A stretch of DNA of 64,000 bases from Incurvaria masculella (Eukaryota; Arthropoda; Insecta; Lepidoptera; Incurvariidae): NCBI GenBank assembly GCA_946894095.1, contig OX335646.2:12146077-12210076 (forward strand), written 5' to 3'. The translations under genes and the position numbers were made by a program. The notes under the pieces were generated by a model. It had not been told where the DNA came from and made no database searches. It was given only the letters and a program-made list of their open reading frames with translations. Below, in pieces: positions 11,200 to 24,319 of this stretch. The stretch's first letter is position 1; the number at the start of each line of letters is the position of its first letter.

Positions 11200-12700
11200 T
11201 ATGTCCCGCATAAGTTTTAAAATAGTGATACGTTTGAAGACTCCTAGGTTATAGGTTGAGCAAACACACCCGCTGGGCGTGATTGATGAACCAGCATTCA
11301 GTTCCATAAAGGCGTAAGTGTAACCATATTTTATTATTTTAAAAAAATACTACTCCTTTTTGTGTATTTAAAAAATATGACAATGCATTGACGGTCTAGC
11401 TATAATTGAAACCTGTAACAGTAAATATCTGATGCTCATAGTATGTGTTTCACTTTTTTTCACGCAAACTTTTTTTATAAAAGTCAAGTACAAATATTTG
11501 TCTCATTTGAGAATACGAAGTACTGTTCACTGTGTTACAGTTTTGTCTTTACTTTTGTTTTTATGTTTACTTTTTTGATTATCGTAATTCGATGTGGTTA
11601 TTTTTACATATAAAAGTATTGTTTTACTTACGTCCTTATCAAACTGAACGCAATCGGCTCTTATATCGCCCTTAGGCGATATTTTGCGAATTCTAGTGAG
11701 ATATAACCTTCACTTTGATCAGTAGACTATGTATCTAATTTGCGATTGCCGACGTTAATATCGGTTAGTACCGCACTGAAAACGATCGCTCTTGCCTGAA
11801 TGCATTCCTTAGTTATGAACACCCGCTTGTTTGAAGTTGACAATATTGACAAATGTAATTGCGATATACCTTCTTACCAAGCATTCTCACATTAAAATGA
11901 AAGTACGCTGAAAATGTCACATTTCTACGTTCAGCGGTTCCGGAGATTCCGTTACTAATGTCTAATTGTTGTGCGAATATCCGTACATATTGTGTTTTTA
12001 TACCCCTTAAAAATTTTTGTTTTGGATTTTTTTTCTTACCAGCGTCCTAAAAGAGCACCAATCTACGAATTTAATTCTTCTAGGTTCAGTAGTTTTAGAG
12101 ATCTCAGTATGAATAAATGAACGAATGAGTGAGTGAGTCAATAACTTTCGCCAGTATATAACATAAACGGTATTATCTTTTTTCGCGAAAATTCTATTTT
12201 TATACCAATCGCCATTATATAATGATGATTTGTAGTATTTAAAATTAAATTTCAATTAGTAAAACAAATTGAAGTAAAAAACAAATACCTAAGCGACACT
12301 CGTATTATTCACGGATGTATTTCACGGAACCCTACGTTTTATATGAGAAAGCATTTTTGCTTTCTTATATTTAGAGTTTTGTTTGATCGATGAGAATTGT
12401 TTGATTGTTTTCCAAACATATCAGTAAAATGTTTTTGTCAACTATTAGAATAACAATTACTAAGTATTACGACTTGGCCATTAGAAATCAAGCGCCGGCT
12501 TGAAAACCTAGTAAATACTTGTAAATAGGTGTTTACAAACATATTTCTTTTCAAAGAATATAAGCAACTTATTAAAACCGTTTTACGGTCATACACTAGA
12601 TAATAGTCTAAACTTTGATATTTTTTTTACCGGTTCTTATGCTTAACCGACGCTGAGATAAAATCAAAATAAACCCAAAGTGTTGGAGGTTAGCGTCAAT
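11200..12700. other. AT-rich intergenic DNA, no gene seen
   Basis: No supported gene, RNA or matched repeat. Confidence 0.45.
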
Positions 12701-12704
12701 GGAG

Positions 12705-12800
12705 CCTTAATTAAGGTTTTCCGTCGAAAAATTCGCCTTAAAACCACTATAAAAGTGGTTTTTTACAATCAGAATTCATTATTCCGGTTTACGGAATTCC
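12705..12800 (+). repeat. Hairpin-bearing repeat (family H)
   Basis: Shares CGCCTT, CTATAAAAG and TTACGGAATTCCAG with 29,810-29,945. It contains a stem AAACCACT / AGTGGTT (12,741-12,748 and 12,754-12,760). Confidence 0.6.
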
Positions 12801-13179
12801 AGAAATAGGCCTGCTTGTGGGTTTTTGCGCTGCGCTGTTAAATAAAAAAAACTGTTCACTCTTTTAATATCAGCAATGTGTTCCGGAAGAAAAGATATCG
12901 TTTGAAGGCCCGTCAGAAGTTTAAATAAGCGTGTTTAAACAGACAAATAAATACAAAGTATTACTTAGTTGTTAATTAATTGTAAAGTCGCGTTCTGTCA
13001 GTGGAATAAGCTGACGAACATCGTCTACAACTTTAATTAAAATGAAACAGTCACTTTTGAACTTTAATTGAATTCATATAAATTCAAAAAGCGTCTGTCG
13101 GATCACGTTCGACCCCCATCACAATGATTCAATTTGCTGGCTGTCTCAGTGGCGTACATATCTATTTTAACATATTATG

Positions 13180-13310
13180 GTATTAACCATCCATGTAAAA
13201 ATGTACCTCTCTCTACATCCCAAAGGTTGGAAGGTAAGAGAATGCCCTTGGGCATTCATCTTGCCTTTTGTAACGATTGTTAAAGGTATGAAATATTTTT
13301 ATTATGTGGT
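13180..13310 (+). repeat. LINE 3'-UTR-like fragment
   Basis: AAAGGTTGGAAG, GAGAATGCCCTTGGGCATT and GCCTTTTGTAAC recur at about 53,090-53,180 (GAGAATGCCCTTGGGCATTG, GCCTTTTGTGTCC). The 'short stem then GCCTTTTGT' pattern is typical of RTE-type LINE 3' ends in Lepidoptera. The assignment is from memory. Confidence 0.45.
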
Positions 13311-13501
13311 TCAGTCGAAAATGGTCAAGTTCAGGACAGTGGCTGAGTACCTAACACATGAGAATTTATACAGTGTGTTGCAACGCTCAGAGTATTTTAT
13401 TTGGAAAATGATTATTTGAATGGAATTAACCAACAACTTTTGATCACTTTTTCTGATTATCCTCTTAAGAAATGATTAGGTTTTCCATACTTTGTTTTTG
13501 A

Positions 13502-13921
13502 GCGGCTCGTAGCCTAGTTGCGCGGGGACTAGCCTAGCATACCAGAGGTCTAGGTTCAATTCCTTGCCCCGACATGCACCACTTTCTTTCTCTTTCTGAG
13601 TTCGATAAGTGCATTTCGTCACGAATGCAAGCTGCTCCTTGGTTTGGAATCCATGTAAATCTGTAGGTCCACTTCCCCTACTAGGTGGAAAGTTTCAAGC
13701 CCGCCCGGGTGGGTACCATCGCATTGGATGAAAAGATGGTCGAAGCGGCAATGAAAAATTGTCCGTGTTTTCCATCCAGTTGAATATAGCCGTGCTCATA
13801 AAGGGAAGGTAATAATTGGAAGGCATGGCACCTAATTCCTTCGGGAATGTGGTGTATTGGGCTAATATCATAACGGTAGTGGCGTGGTATTAGCCATCCA
13901 TAAATTTTGCATAAAAAATAC
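13502..13921 (+). mobile_element. tRNA-headed SINE, near full length
   Basis: Same family as 6231-6638: GCGGCTCGTAGCCTAGTTGC head, B box GGTTCAATTCC at 13,553-13,563, the TTCGATAAGTGCATTTCGTC spacer, then the shared body and an A-rich end. The A box has drifted (AGTTG for AGTGG). An extra TAATAATTGGA-type insertion sits near 13,810. Confidence 0.88.
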
Positions 13922-14340
13922 AAAGTAATTCACTAATTTAGTGTAAAAATAATCTAATGTTCCGTAAGAAGGTCACGTGAGTTCTAGATAACATGCCAAG
14001 ACCTTCCTTATGCACGGTTACGACATCTTGTCAAATCACACTAGACGAAAACATAAATTTCTAAAATGAATATATTAGTAACTGGACACTTGAGAGAAAG
14101 AAAAATGGTTTTGTCTTGGAAAAACATGAGAATGGCGAAATTAATGTACTGACCGTTGTAACACCCTGTTTATAAAACAAAACAAAAATCCTACCATTAC
14201 CATAAATATAAACAAAATATTAATTGCTTCAAACGAACTTCATGGCAAGAGTCTTATCATGAAAGTAAACAACATATTCGTATTACGAGCACATCAATTT
14301 AATCATTTCGTTTGGAGTGAGCAGGCAAAAAAGTGATTAA

Positions 14341-15253
14341 GGCCCTGGTACTAGCCAAATCGCAAAGTTAGACGAGGCACCCCAAGTTAACTAACTGAGT
14401 CTGACGATTAGAAGTGTCATTCTTACAATAAATGATTCCTTGTCTAGTAATCAACCTATTTTCGTTAAAGTATGTTTCCTTTTTCTATACAAAATACATT
14501 GCGGAAATGGTGTCCATTTCCGAACTATTTTGACTAAATGTAGAAATCTAAAAGAAAATGGATTTATTTGTTTATGCATACGGGTGTTCCAAAAGTCATG
14601 GATCAAACGAAAAGTGGTGATAGAGGAGGTCACTTGCAATCAATTTCACCCCATATGTAGTTACCCCATTTTCAATGGTTTAGGAGTTAGAGCAAATTTT
14701 TTTATTTTTTTTAAAATTGATGATTACGATGAAAACATATGATTTACTATTGTAATATGAAAGTGATGATCATGAAGTCATGTTTACTAGAAAGAAGCAT
14801 AACTAGTAAGCACAAAACTTTGAAAATTTTTTTTAGAAAACATAACATTATCTTAAAAACATTTTTTTTTGTTTGAGCGGGAAGAAATTTAAAAAAACAT
14901 TTAAATTTGCTCTAACTCCTAAACCATTGAAAATGGGGTAACTACATATGGGGTGAAATTGATTGCAAATGACCTCCTCTATCACCACTTTTCGTTTGAT
15001 CCATGACTTTTGGAACACCCTGTATATGCTATTTTTGCTTATATCTAGAAATCATATTACTTTCAGATTTCTAATGTGAAAAATCGACTTTTTTATATTT
15101 TTGTTATTTAAATAAATGATGGAATCAAAAAATATTAACAATCCATTATCAGTCTGGAGTTCTATTTGGACTTGCTGAGGCGTTTCACTACATATTATTA
15201 CATTTGTTTAAAGGTGCTTTTGTTTGGCGCGAGTAGTTGGCTAGTCCTAGCGC
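14341..15253 (+). mobile_element. TTAA-flanked MITE (family M1), carrying a nested MITE
   Basis: It starts GGCCCTGGTACTAGCCAA after a TTAA (14,337-14,340). It ends with the inverted match TTGGCTAGTCCTAGCGCC. A second copy without the insertion is at 53,556-54,027, where TTAA is present on both sides. TTAA target use points to the piggyBac or Kolobok superfamilies. The element is non-coding. Confidence 0.8.
14581..15022. mobile_element. Palindromic MITE inserted into M1
   Basis: Arms of about 125 bp begin CGGGTGTTCCAAAAGTCATG on the left and are repeated inverted on the right (CATGACTTTTGGAACACCCTG). TA is present on both sides (14,579-14,580 and 15,023-15,024), as in Tc1/mariner-type insertion. 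The 53.6-kb M1 copy lacks it entirely. Confidence 0.85.
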
Positions 15254-15259
15254 CCCAAG

Positions 15260-15717
15260 CTAACTGTCGAACGATGTTACATATTTGCAAAGGTGATCCA
15301 CTACGCCTTGAAACCTCGCTCCAAGCTACACGCTACGTACAGAGATATAAATCGATAGCTACGAATCGTTGCTACGCTAGAACGATAGAGACGTAGAGGG
15401 TCTACGAAACGCCAACCTGTATTCGCTGTGTAATCACCCTTTGAGATATAATAATACGCTGTCTTGTGGTCATGCCAGAGCATAGAAATAGGATGTACCG
15501 CGCATGCTAGGTCTATGTGCCAGAGTATCCTAATATTGCAAAATATTAATTCCATGTACAAACTTGGTTAAGTTTTGTGTATGTTATCAAATAATATGTA
15601 AAATTGTCAAGATGATTTGTTGTTAATTCGATTGTTATTAATAGATATTTGTTTGATGATTGTTTCCATACGATAAATGTACTTAATTGTTTCTGATATT
15701 TCTTTGGCGACTCTATC
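15260..15717. other. Intergenic DNA, no gene seen
   Basis: Short ORFs without recognisable content. Confidence 0.4.
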
Positions 15718-15838
15718 TATCCTCGGTAGCTTAGTGTGCGAAGCCTCGCGATTCGATAAGCTGGGGAAGCACCTCTGGACATCGGACGGGGTAAGTTCGG
15801 TATTAGCCATCGATGTCCAGTTAAATAAAAAAAAGTTT
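15718..15838 (+). mobile_element. Internally deleted 5S-like SINE
   Basis: Head CCTCGGTAGCTTAGTG and CGATAAGCTGGGGAAGCACC is joined directly to the 3' end GGTATTAGCCATCGATGTCC plus A tail. The 5S core and most of the body are lost. Confidence 0.65.
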
Positions 15839-16099
15839 TTTTGTATTAATCTTTAATATTTGCTCGTATGGAGCAGGAGATACTGTCCGTTTTTGACATT
15901 TCAAACATGTTAAACATGACTTTACAGTATTAACTGAAATAAATGCAATTCCCAGTGTAATAAAAGTCACTATTGAAGGTCTTCAATTACATGAATAAAC
16001 AAAGATAATAATACATTAAATATGCAATCGAATTCGACTGCTTCTTCACTGGGCTGGAATCGTTGATCACAACGATTCTGGGATATGTAAAAAAATACA

Positions 16100-16433
16100 T
16101 TAGGGCTTCATTAAGTCAGGACCACTGAACAAAAAAAGAAGGAGAAGTGGCATGCGGTCGATATCGTGTCTCCGTTATATGGTTAAAATGAATATATTAT
16201 TGAATTCCCGGCGACGCCGACGCATCGTATGCCACACAGTCGAAACATCACCACCGCGCGCGAATGTGCTCTAAAATGCCTTCGTCAACTCAGTTTCCAC
16301 CCACACAAACCCCGTCAATACGTCTGCGACAATGATTTCATGTGGCATGGACGTTTAAGTTGGACTGGTAGTTTTTTAAAAATTGGAGATAGCGGTTCCC
16401 ATAGTAGGCGCGCCCGATGCCATCTCCTCCCTT
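16100..16433 (+). repeat. Dispersed repeat (family R16)
   Basis: Shares with 51,480-52,090 the words CACACAAACC, ATTGGAGA-AGCGG and ATGCCATCTCC-like text (ATGGCATATCTCC at 52 kb). The 51.5-kb copy is split by an inverted R6 element. Confidence 0.55.
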
Positions 16434-16614
16434 TTTAGGGATCCGTACCCAAAGGGTGAAAAGGGAGCCCTATTACTAAGCCTCCGCTATCCGTCCGTCC
16501 GTCCGTACGTCCGTCTGTGACAGGGCTGTATCCCATGGACTGTAACAGGTAGGCAGGTGAAATTTTCACAGAGTGTGTATTTATTTTGCCGCTATAACAA
16601 CAAATAGGAAAAAT
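16434..16614 (-). repeat. Family C repeat, truncated
   Basis: An inverted copy starting TTTAGGGATCCGTACCC with a (GTCC)n stretch (16,493-16,515). It stops after the TTTTGCCGCTATAACAACAA block. Confidence 0.75.
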
Positions 16615-16619
16615 TAAGC

Positions 16620-18480
16620 GTCTTGCGGTTCTCTAGTTCAATGATCGCAACGTATCCTTTTTTTAAATACGATCGTGGCCACCGTTTTCTTCTTCGTATC
16701 TCCTCGGTTGGTGTTCGTGCGAACCCATCCAAATGCAGGATCTTTTGAAGATTGTCCCTGAACCCTTAACTGACTGGACGACGCGTCAGAGGGCCTTGAG
16801 GGTCGCGCCTCGATCCTGTTGATGTCCGTAACGTGGTGGACGAAACGTCGGAAAGAAGTAAGCTTTTACATTGTACATCCGTAAACATCAAGTATTACGT
16901 CGAACTACAGTGAAAATCTAAATAAAAATATTTACGTGCACGTATGCTACTAAAAATTATAGTATATACCTACCCGATGATACGTATTTGCATAGTGTTG
17001 CAAGCCGGTGGTGGAGCAAGAATAGAACGCAGTCATTATCCTTATCTTGAAGTGCGGGGTGCTTCACGCACCGCATCGTGTCGAGGGGAGGAAGGCAGGG
17101 GGATGGAGGCGGCCTAGCCTAGAGGAATGCATATTCATGGGAGGCCAAGCAAATGTTGATGTTGCATGCAGCTAGACGATTCGACCTACGTGGATGCATT
17201 CACACGGCAGTTTGAGTGTGAACGGGACAAAGAGACCTTACTCAAACCTGCATACTTACTGCTGCATAAAATACCTGCCTTTACGACAGAGCGTGATCAT
17301 TCACACATAGCGAACGCTGCTGTGAATATGTACATTTACACTATTATCTACATCTACATTACAATATAAAGAGGTAAGGTGAGTTTTTTGTTTTTTTTTT
17401 GTCTACACTATTCTCTGAGCTGGTTCTCTGAGTTGTAGACCTCGTGAGTCTGTCTTTGCATAACTCAAAACGGAATAATTGTTCATCGTGCACCTTAAAA
17501 CAAAATAACATTATTTTTCTTGTATTTTTCTCACTTGGTACTTAGCTAAGGGTTAAGGTCTTGTCACAAAATATTTTTTTGCAAGTTTCTTTAATATATA
17601 ATTTCTTTAATATATAAGTTTGTAAAAATATGTATTAATTAAATATTATAATTTATATAATAGGGTTTTAGTTCAGACAAACAAACGCTGTACAAGATAA
17701 ACGAAACAACTGCTAGGTATATTATGTTTTGAACTCTGTTACCTTCCAAGCTATCTCCGCTGGTACTATTAGAGACAACAATACCTAACTCGGTTTATTA
17801 TGTTAGGCTATTAGCTGCAAAATAATTTAGAGTCAAATGTTTTTAATTAATACATATAAGTAGGTAAATGTAAATATTATTCTTAGTTTGTGTTTTTCTT
17901 TGGAGTCGTTTTTCTTTACACCGTCATTAAAAAAGAAAAGAGTAAAAGCAAATATGAGGAATATTGGTAAACATGTACAGGTGTGTAATAATATAATGTC
18001 GAGTGTATTTTTTATGGAATTGGACATAGATGACTCATACCATATCCACTGGTCATCAACACGATGGTATCAATCCGGGTCAGATTAATCATAACAACTG
18101 TAGTTCCCAACGGCTATATCAATGCCTACCATAATATTTTCCGATCTTTCACTTACATAGGTAATTTTGGAACTTTGCCACTTATCTCAATCAATTCGAT
18201 TTACTTTAACAGAATAATTTATGGGGCTATGTCGAATGCCTTGGCCAGATCGATGAAAATAGCAGTAGACTTTTTACCATTTTCAAGGTGGTGAGCCTTG
18301 TTTTTTTTTATTCCAGAACAGGAATTAGTGAATTTAAGCTACAACATTTATTTAAATTATCTCACTTATTATGGAGAAGATTATTTATTCCTTTTTTATT
18401 ATTATTCATGTATTGGGAGAAATCACAGAGACAGGTGCATACAACAATTGCAATGCAACCCATGAAGAAGCATAGGGGTT
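16620..18480. other. Intergenic DNA, no gene seen
   Basis: Mixed composition, more GC-rich near 17,040-17,130. No supported coding region or recognised repeat. Confidence 0.4.
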
Positions 18481-18494
18481 CTCACTTGACACTC

Positions 18495-18595
18495 CCAGGA
18501 CCGCCCAGTTGATCCCATCGCATTGGATAGGGCAATTTTTTTTTCCATCCATTTCAATGTACCCGTGCCCGTTGAGGCTGTCGTGAAGTCACTGG
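18495..18595 (+). mobile_element. Degenerate SINE body fragment
   Basis: Retains GATCCCATCGCATTGGATAG, TTTTCCATCCATTTCAATGT and CCCGTG from the shared SINE body; heavily decayed. Confidence 0.55.
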
Positions 18596-18599
18596 AAAC

Positions 18600-20818
18600 C
18601 TAAGATTTGAACATTTTAAACTTGAGAAAGCTTAATTTTATGCCCGTACGTTTGGATTTTTTTTGTAAATTTCTGTATTTTTCGGGTACACTATGCATCA
18701 TCGATATGATTAGATATATCTGTGACGAATGGTATTCAACAACATGTAATTGTTCAAAAAAAAACTGCTTCAATAGTGACTCAGGGGGGATCACAGCCCT
18801 CTCTGTATCCGCGCCTCGTTAGTTGGGTCTTGTAATAACGGTTGAATTCCACTTGTATTTGTAAGTACCTGAACACTGGACGAACATTACTAATTAGCGT
18901 CGAGTATATACGAGACCGAAACACACACCGAAACATTATCACAGAGACTCAAAAGGTAAAGGTAAATTCACAAAGCATTATCGTTTAGCCAACGCGCCGA
19001 CGGAATAAACGTGAAATAACGTTATGGCAACTTCTCGACGGCGAATGCGAAAAAAAAATCAAAATTGTTCGGAAAGAAAGAAATAAATATCGGCTCCTAA
19101 ACTGGAAGTCGAGACGCGCTAATGAGTTTTTCAAAGTTTTCCTTTTGGTTAACTTTGACACGATCTCCAACTTTCTCTTGCCCCTTCCTATCCCCCTGCA
19201 CCCGCGTGCCCTCGATGCCTGGAGCCCGCGACGCAGCCATCTCAATTTCTCGACGCCTTCTGTTTTTGTTTATTTGTTCGATTTTTTTTTTATTAGGTGA
19301 AGTGGGCTTCAGAGTACACGTGAGTTTGGAGGGATACTATTACGTCACTGCCTCTGCTCCCCCTGCCTTCGCGAACTCGCGAGCGCTTTTCGCACACTAA
19401 CCTAGGTTGCAGCAAATTAAATTCCAAATTGTGAGGTTTATTATGCCGTTTATTGCACAGAGTGGGGGCAGACCATGGAGGTGTGACCTCCATGGAGCAG
19501 CACAGAGCATTCAGTGTTTGCCCGGCTGCTTGGCGCGGACGGGCGGTTATATATACAATGCGTAAAAGGTATGGTAATTCCCAAGATAGTTGCGTGGCCG
19601 TAACTTCGTCATGAAAATATTAAATAAAGTTCCCGATGAACATTAAGTGCCTTTTTCTTTAGGTAATTTTCGAAATATTATTTTTCGAATTGTTATATGG
19701 ACAAGTATGAAAGTATCCGAACTGCACCTTTGCCATAGTGTACCCGCTTTCTTCCTGCCATGGACGCTCGTTCGCCGCCAGCCCGCCCGGTTCAGCGCCG
19801 CTGACATAAGTGTTCTTTACAATGATTCCTCGAATTAGTCTGTAGGAAAAAAAAAATACTATTGCGCTAAACACAGTTTTAATGCCTTCATTTTTGTTTT
19901 GTTAGTATTTAATAATCTCCCAAATGAACGGTAGTGCCGCTTTTATACATGTCTAATCAACTAATGTTCAAGAATGTGTCTCAATAATTGTCTATTTGTT
20001 ACCTGCAGAAATAGATACAATTATACTATTAAGACAATTTCGAATTCAAAGCACTTTCACCGAGAGGTTCTGCGTAATGAGGGTTTATTTATGATAGTGC
20101 CTTGCTACAGAATTAGCGCTCCTACGTTTATTTATAGGAAAGGAGTCAGGGGGCGTGCCTCTTCGCCTCCTCCGACGCCGCCGCGGAGCCACCGCGCGGA
20201 GGCAAAGTTAATTTGTCATAAATAATAATAGGTTATAAATGCAAATTATATTTGCATATTTGAAATGGGGCAAGGAAGCTTGTTCGGTGCGGCGTTCGGC
20301 ACTAATGCCTCGCGCGTGACAAACTCCGTGGCGTCACGTTCGCGTACCTGCCCGTAACGAGTTTAGCTTGACAGATGGCGCCGCCGACGCGGGATACGGC
20401 GTCGCACAGTGTCGGCGGCGGGTATTTGCCGGCCGAGCCAACGGGAACAACTGCTACGTGTGGAATTTGGGGCAAACTCGAGCATAATCTTGCTTAGTTT
20501 GCCTCTGCCTCTCCTCGAGCAATTTGTGCCACATTGACTACGCGAGAGGTTGAGTTCGAGTGGTTGCCGGCAAATTCGATGCTAGGGAAGTGGTACCTGT
20601 CTAGACGGTTAGGTACGCAGGTAGGTCTTGTGTGTGTCCAATTGAAACAGATTTTCACGATATTATTTTCATGGCCAGCGGTGGCCAAATGTTCATGCTC
20701 TCCAAGGCGCTTTCTAAGCGGCCAGCTTTATATAATTTGGAATAATTATTTGACTACGGAAATGCCTTCGGTTCTTTCCCGCATTCCACAGATGGCCAGC
20801 TCGAGGAGTGGCCACACA
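18600..20818. other. Intergenic DNA with GC-rich islands
   Basis: Two GC-rich stretches (about 19,180-19,260 and 20,140-20,470; the latter has ACGCCGCCGCGGAGCC and GGCGCCGCCGACGCGGG) sit in AT-rich DNA. No domain-bearing frame, so function is unassigned. Confidence 0.35.
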
Positions 20819-21008
20819 GCTCTATGAACGATGGATATTCTTTGACTATGGTTAGAGCTGCAATAAAAGTTGTTGTGTTTCCATACAGTCCAATGTAGCC
20901 GAGCATTATAAGGAAGGTCCTGGCATGGCACCTAGTTCCCATGTATTGTGTTGGGCTAATGTCTGACGGTTTGTTTTTATTAGCATGCCCAGTTACAAAA
21001 ATAAATAA
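20819..21008 (+). mobile_element. SINE, 3' body only
   Basis: Starts near CTCTATGAACGATGG and runs through ATAAGGAAGGTCCTGGCATG to the A-rich end (CCCAGTTACAAAAATAAA). No head. Confidence 0.75.
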
Positions 21009-21009
21009 T

Positions 21010-22230
21010 ACATAATACAGGCCTCAGATTTAGAATCTAAATTCTTAGATATTTAAAAATGTTTTTTATATTTTATAATGTCTTGTAGGTATTAATATGT
21101 CTTATTGGAAATTTATTATTGTGTAAAGGAGGGATGGGCGTAAGGGGGAGTCGTTTGGGGCAAACCTAAACTCGTAACTAATTTAGGGAGGCATTTGAAG
21201 AATATCGCTACGGAATTACCATGTTTTACCACTGTCTGGAATCTTCAGTTTTCGGACTATCCGTTTTTTTTTATTTAGTAAACCAAAAGCAATTACGAAG
21301 GGGTAAGTTTTGATACACAAGCTTGACTTAAGGCTAATAACAGGTTTTCCTAAATTATACAAGTTCTGTGTATGTTTTACATAAAATGAGCAATAGATAA
21401 GTACAAAAAGGAAAGTAGGTAAAGTGGGTAAATTTAGTTGAATATAAGTTGGTAAATAACTGGCAATATTTTGTATGAAATGCTTGGGCTTGTAGTTAGG
21501 TATTACTTTTGCTTTTGAAGTACAATTATTACTTATATAATTTCATTTCATTTCATTTATTTAAATTTACGTCACATAGATCCGCGGATTCGATCAACCC
21601 AGCAAAGAAAAACCAGCAAAGAATCTTCACGGGTTTACATAACAATTTTTTTCCGTCCACAATTTTGAAATACAAACTTAGATCTAAATGCTAGCGCCAA
21701 ACAATTCTTGTAGAGCACAGAAAGTCAAAGAACAAAAGAAACAGCAACCTCAGTTTAAATTACTTAAAACTAACAAAGTTGCTAATGCAATAATACGTTT
21801 TGATTTTTATCTGCATCGAAATAACGGAAATATTAGAGAAAAATATACTGATTTTGTATTCAATAATAGCAATTTGTATGTATTTTTATAATCTCTTTTA
21901 AAACGATTCTGGAATCTATAAATAAGTGAATTTTACGAAATCGTTTTACTGTTTTCGGTACGTACTCTGCTTTAGGTCCATGAAAGTGGCCAATTTTATT
22001 TATAAATCGTGAATCCCCAAATAATACAACGAATTACATTTCAGTCGAGGAAACATTAAATTTTCTTAACATTCTCTTTCAAGTGCCTGTTTGATGTGGA
22101 CGGAAGCAGCTCGGTAGCTTACAAAATTCACACACTGCATCCCACAGAACATTTGCACCCAGCTCCTAACCGTTTATATGAGAGAGCATAGTATAGTATT
22201 AATCCTGTGAAGTAATGTTATAAGTTAAGT
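21010..22230. other. AT-rich intergenic DNA, no gene seen
   Basis: Contains an (ATTTC)n run at about 21,538-21,559. No gene supported. Confidence 0.45.
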
Positions 22231-22233
22231 CAG

Positions 22234-22601
22234 CCTCAGTGGTCCAGTGGCGCGACACTTCTCCGAAGTTAAGCATCGCTGGGTCCGGTCTGGTCTTGGA
22301 TGGGTGACCATTCGACCGTTGAGAGAGGCTGGCCGTGGTTCGGATTCCACGTTAAACTGTAGGTCCCCTTCCTTACTTACTAGGTGGTAGGGTTAATCCC
22401 GCCCGGGTTGGTACCATCGCATTGGATGAACGATGGTCGAAGCGGCAATGAAAATTGTCCGTGTTTTCCATCCAGTTCAATGTAGCCGTGCAATATAAGG
22501 AAGGTCCTGGCATGGCACCTAGTTCCCATGTGGTGTGTTGGGCTAATACCATGACAGAAGGTGTGGTATTAGCCATCCATGTCCAGTCACATAAAAAAAA
22601 A
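22234..22601 (+). mobile_element. SINE with tRNA A box plus 5S rRNA-like promoter
   Basis: The head has TGGTCCAGTGG (A-box-like, 22,240-22,250). It is followed by GAAGTTAAGCATCGCTGGG (from 22,265) and CTTGGATGGGTGACC (22,295-22,309), which correspond to box A and box C of the 5S rRNA internal control region. A GGTTCGGATTCC box near 22,338 begins the body shared with the tRNA-headed family. It ends in an A tail. Apart from a ~12-bp deletion in the head it nearly matches the copy at 27.5 kb, so the family moved recently. Confidence 0.88.
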
Positions 22602-24170
22602 TACGACAAACTAAAGGAAAGTGTCGATTGTTAATAAAGTGATTTAATTTTTCGGGTATCCATACATACATACGAATCAACGCCAAGCAAAAAAGATTTT
22701 AAACAATTTGATTATCCACGAATATTTGTAAATTTGAATAAATTTATTAAAAATCAACACTTTCCTTTAGTTTGCCGTATAACATTACTTAACAGGATTT
22801 GTTCCTTATAAGCGACACTATTGACTGGTGCAATAATACTATGATTTATTTTTCTCAAAATCAACAAGTTCGATTCCCGGCCAGGAAAACGATTGTTCCA
22901 AAAATCTAATAATGCAGTTTAAGTTTTTATTAAAATCGGCCTTTGTTGCCGTTTTTCGCTATTTCCTATACTTTCGGATTTGACCCTGAGTGCCCAATTG
23001 AAAAATTCACCTGTTATATTAGTGTCAATGACTACACCACTGGATAGCACAGGTTGGCGGAAAGGAATTATGGAACTGAATCTTAATGTAAAGTAATAGT
23101 GTAGGTGAATTACCTGAGCGAATTTTATAAATAAAAATGTATCCCATCCCTCAACTTAAAAAGGACGCGATTGCATAAGCTTATTTACCAATCACCAGGA
23201 TATAAAATCAACAACGCGTTGCTAGGCAACTGCGATGTTCGAAATTAAAACGTATTCAAACTACGACATCACATTGTTCTAATATGACAAGCGTGACAAT
23301 AGTCGGATGACTCTGTGATATAGTCACGCTGGAGCCGAAAATTCCCCTCCTCTTTCTCTCCGCACCGCACTTCGCACCCGCCGACCACGTAATATCCGCT
23401 TCTAGCCGCTCAGCCACATGCCGCTCCAACCCTCGCCGCGCCTCCATGATTTCGTAAAGCACGTAGCCACAGAATATATAATAATAGTAGCAGTGCAAAC
23501 CAAATGAAAATCGACATTAGATAAAGTATACATCATTTGCCTGTATTTATTAATTAATCTAGTTAAAATAAACATGCAAGGTTACCAAAATTCGCATAGA
23601 GCTTAAAATTGGTACGAATCCCTGACCAGACCAAGACCAGAGGTCCAAGTTCGCATATATGGGTTTTGAACGATAAGTTTTATCATGAAATACATGAGGC
23701 AAAAATTATATATCATGCGATTATCTATAAAATTGTCATTGTCTTTTTCTCCTAAGAGTCACTGTTTCTGAGATATCACGATTCAAAAAGTTGTAAAAAT
23801 TGTGTTCTTCATAACACGCATAAGTAAGTACGCTGCCGTACAAACATTACGGAGCTGTAATACAAGTAAAAATATGTATTTATCGGTGTGTATTACTTAC
23901 AAGTATACACCATACAAAAGAAACCCTATCTTAGGTACAATTTTTCTCCTAAGGCTTTTCTGAGATATAAAAATTCAAAAAGTTGAAAATGTTGTGTTTC
24001 TTATAAGACACAACAGTTTCTGTTCAAAATTATTTTGTCGTATCACATCTGCCAGGCGTCCTGCGACGTCTCACATTTTTTTTTTATTCAGTATTTTTGT
24101 ACAATAATTTAATACAAAATATTGAACATACACCGTTTGCCACGAAAAAATAAATGTTATGTAACCGCCA
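22602..24170. other. Intergenic DNA; diverged ~196-bp duplication
   Basis: The stretch TTTTTCTCCTAAG ... TTCTGAGATAT ... ATTCAAAAAGTTG occurs at about 23,742-23,822 and again at 23,938-24,012. A GC-richer patch lies at 23,330-23,450. No gene supported. Confidence 0.4.
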
Positions 24171-24318
24171 TACAGCTCTATGATCGATGGTCGAAGCGGC
24201 AATGAAAATTGTCCGTGTTTTCCATCCAGGCATGGCACCTAGTTCCTATGTGGTATGTTAGGTTAATATTTGACGGTCAGTTTTGTATTAGGCTTCCATG
24301 TCCACTTCCATAAAAAAT
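24171..24318 (+). mobile_element. SINE body fragment
   Basis: CTCTATGATCGATGGTCGAA followed by GTGTTTTCCATCCAGG, an internal deletion, then CATGGCACCTAGTTCCTATG and the 3' end. It resembles 20,819-21,008 in its start and downstream sequence. Confidence 0.7.
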
Positions 24319-24319
24319 A

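Noticed and set aside
17166..17369. 67-codon ORF with charged composition
   Set aside because: No recognisable family, no splice partner, ends in a TA-repeat translation.
22867..22882. Perfect tRNA B-box-like GTTCGATTCCCGGCC
   Set aside because: No A box or cloverleaf upstream and no SINE body downstream; probably a chance match or a remnant too decayed to call.
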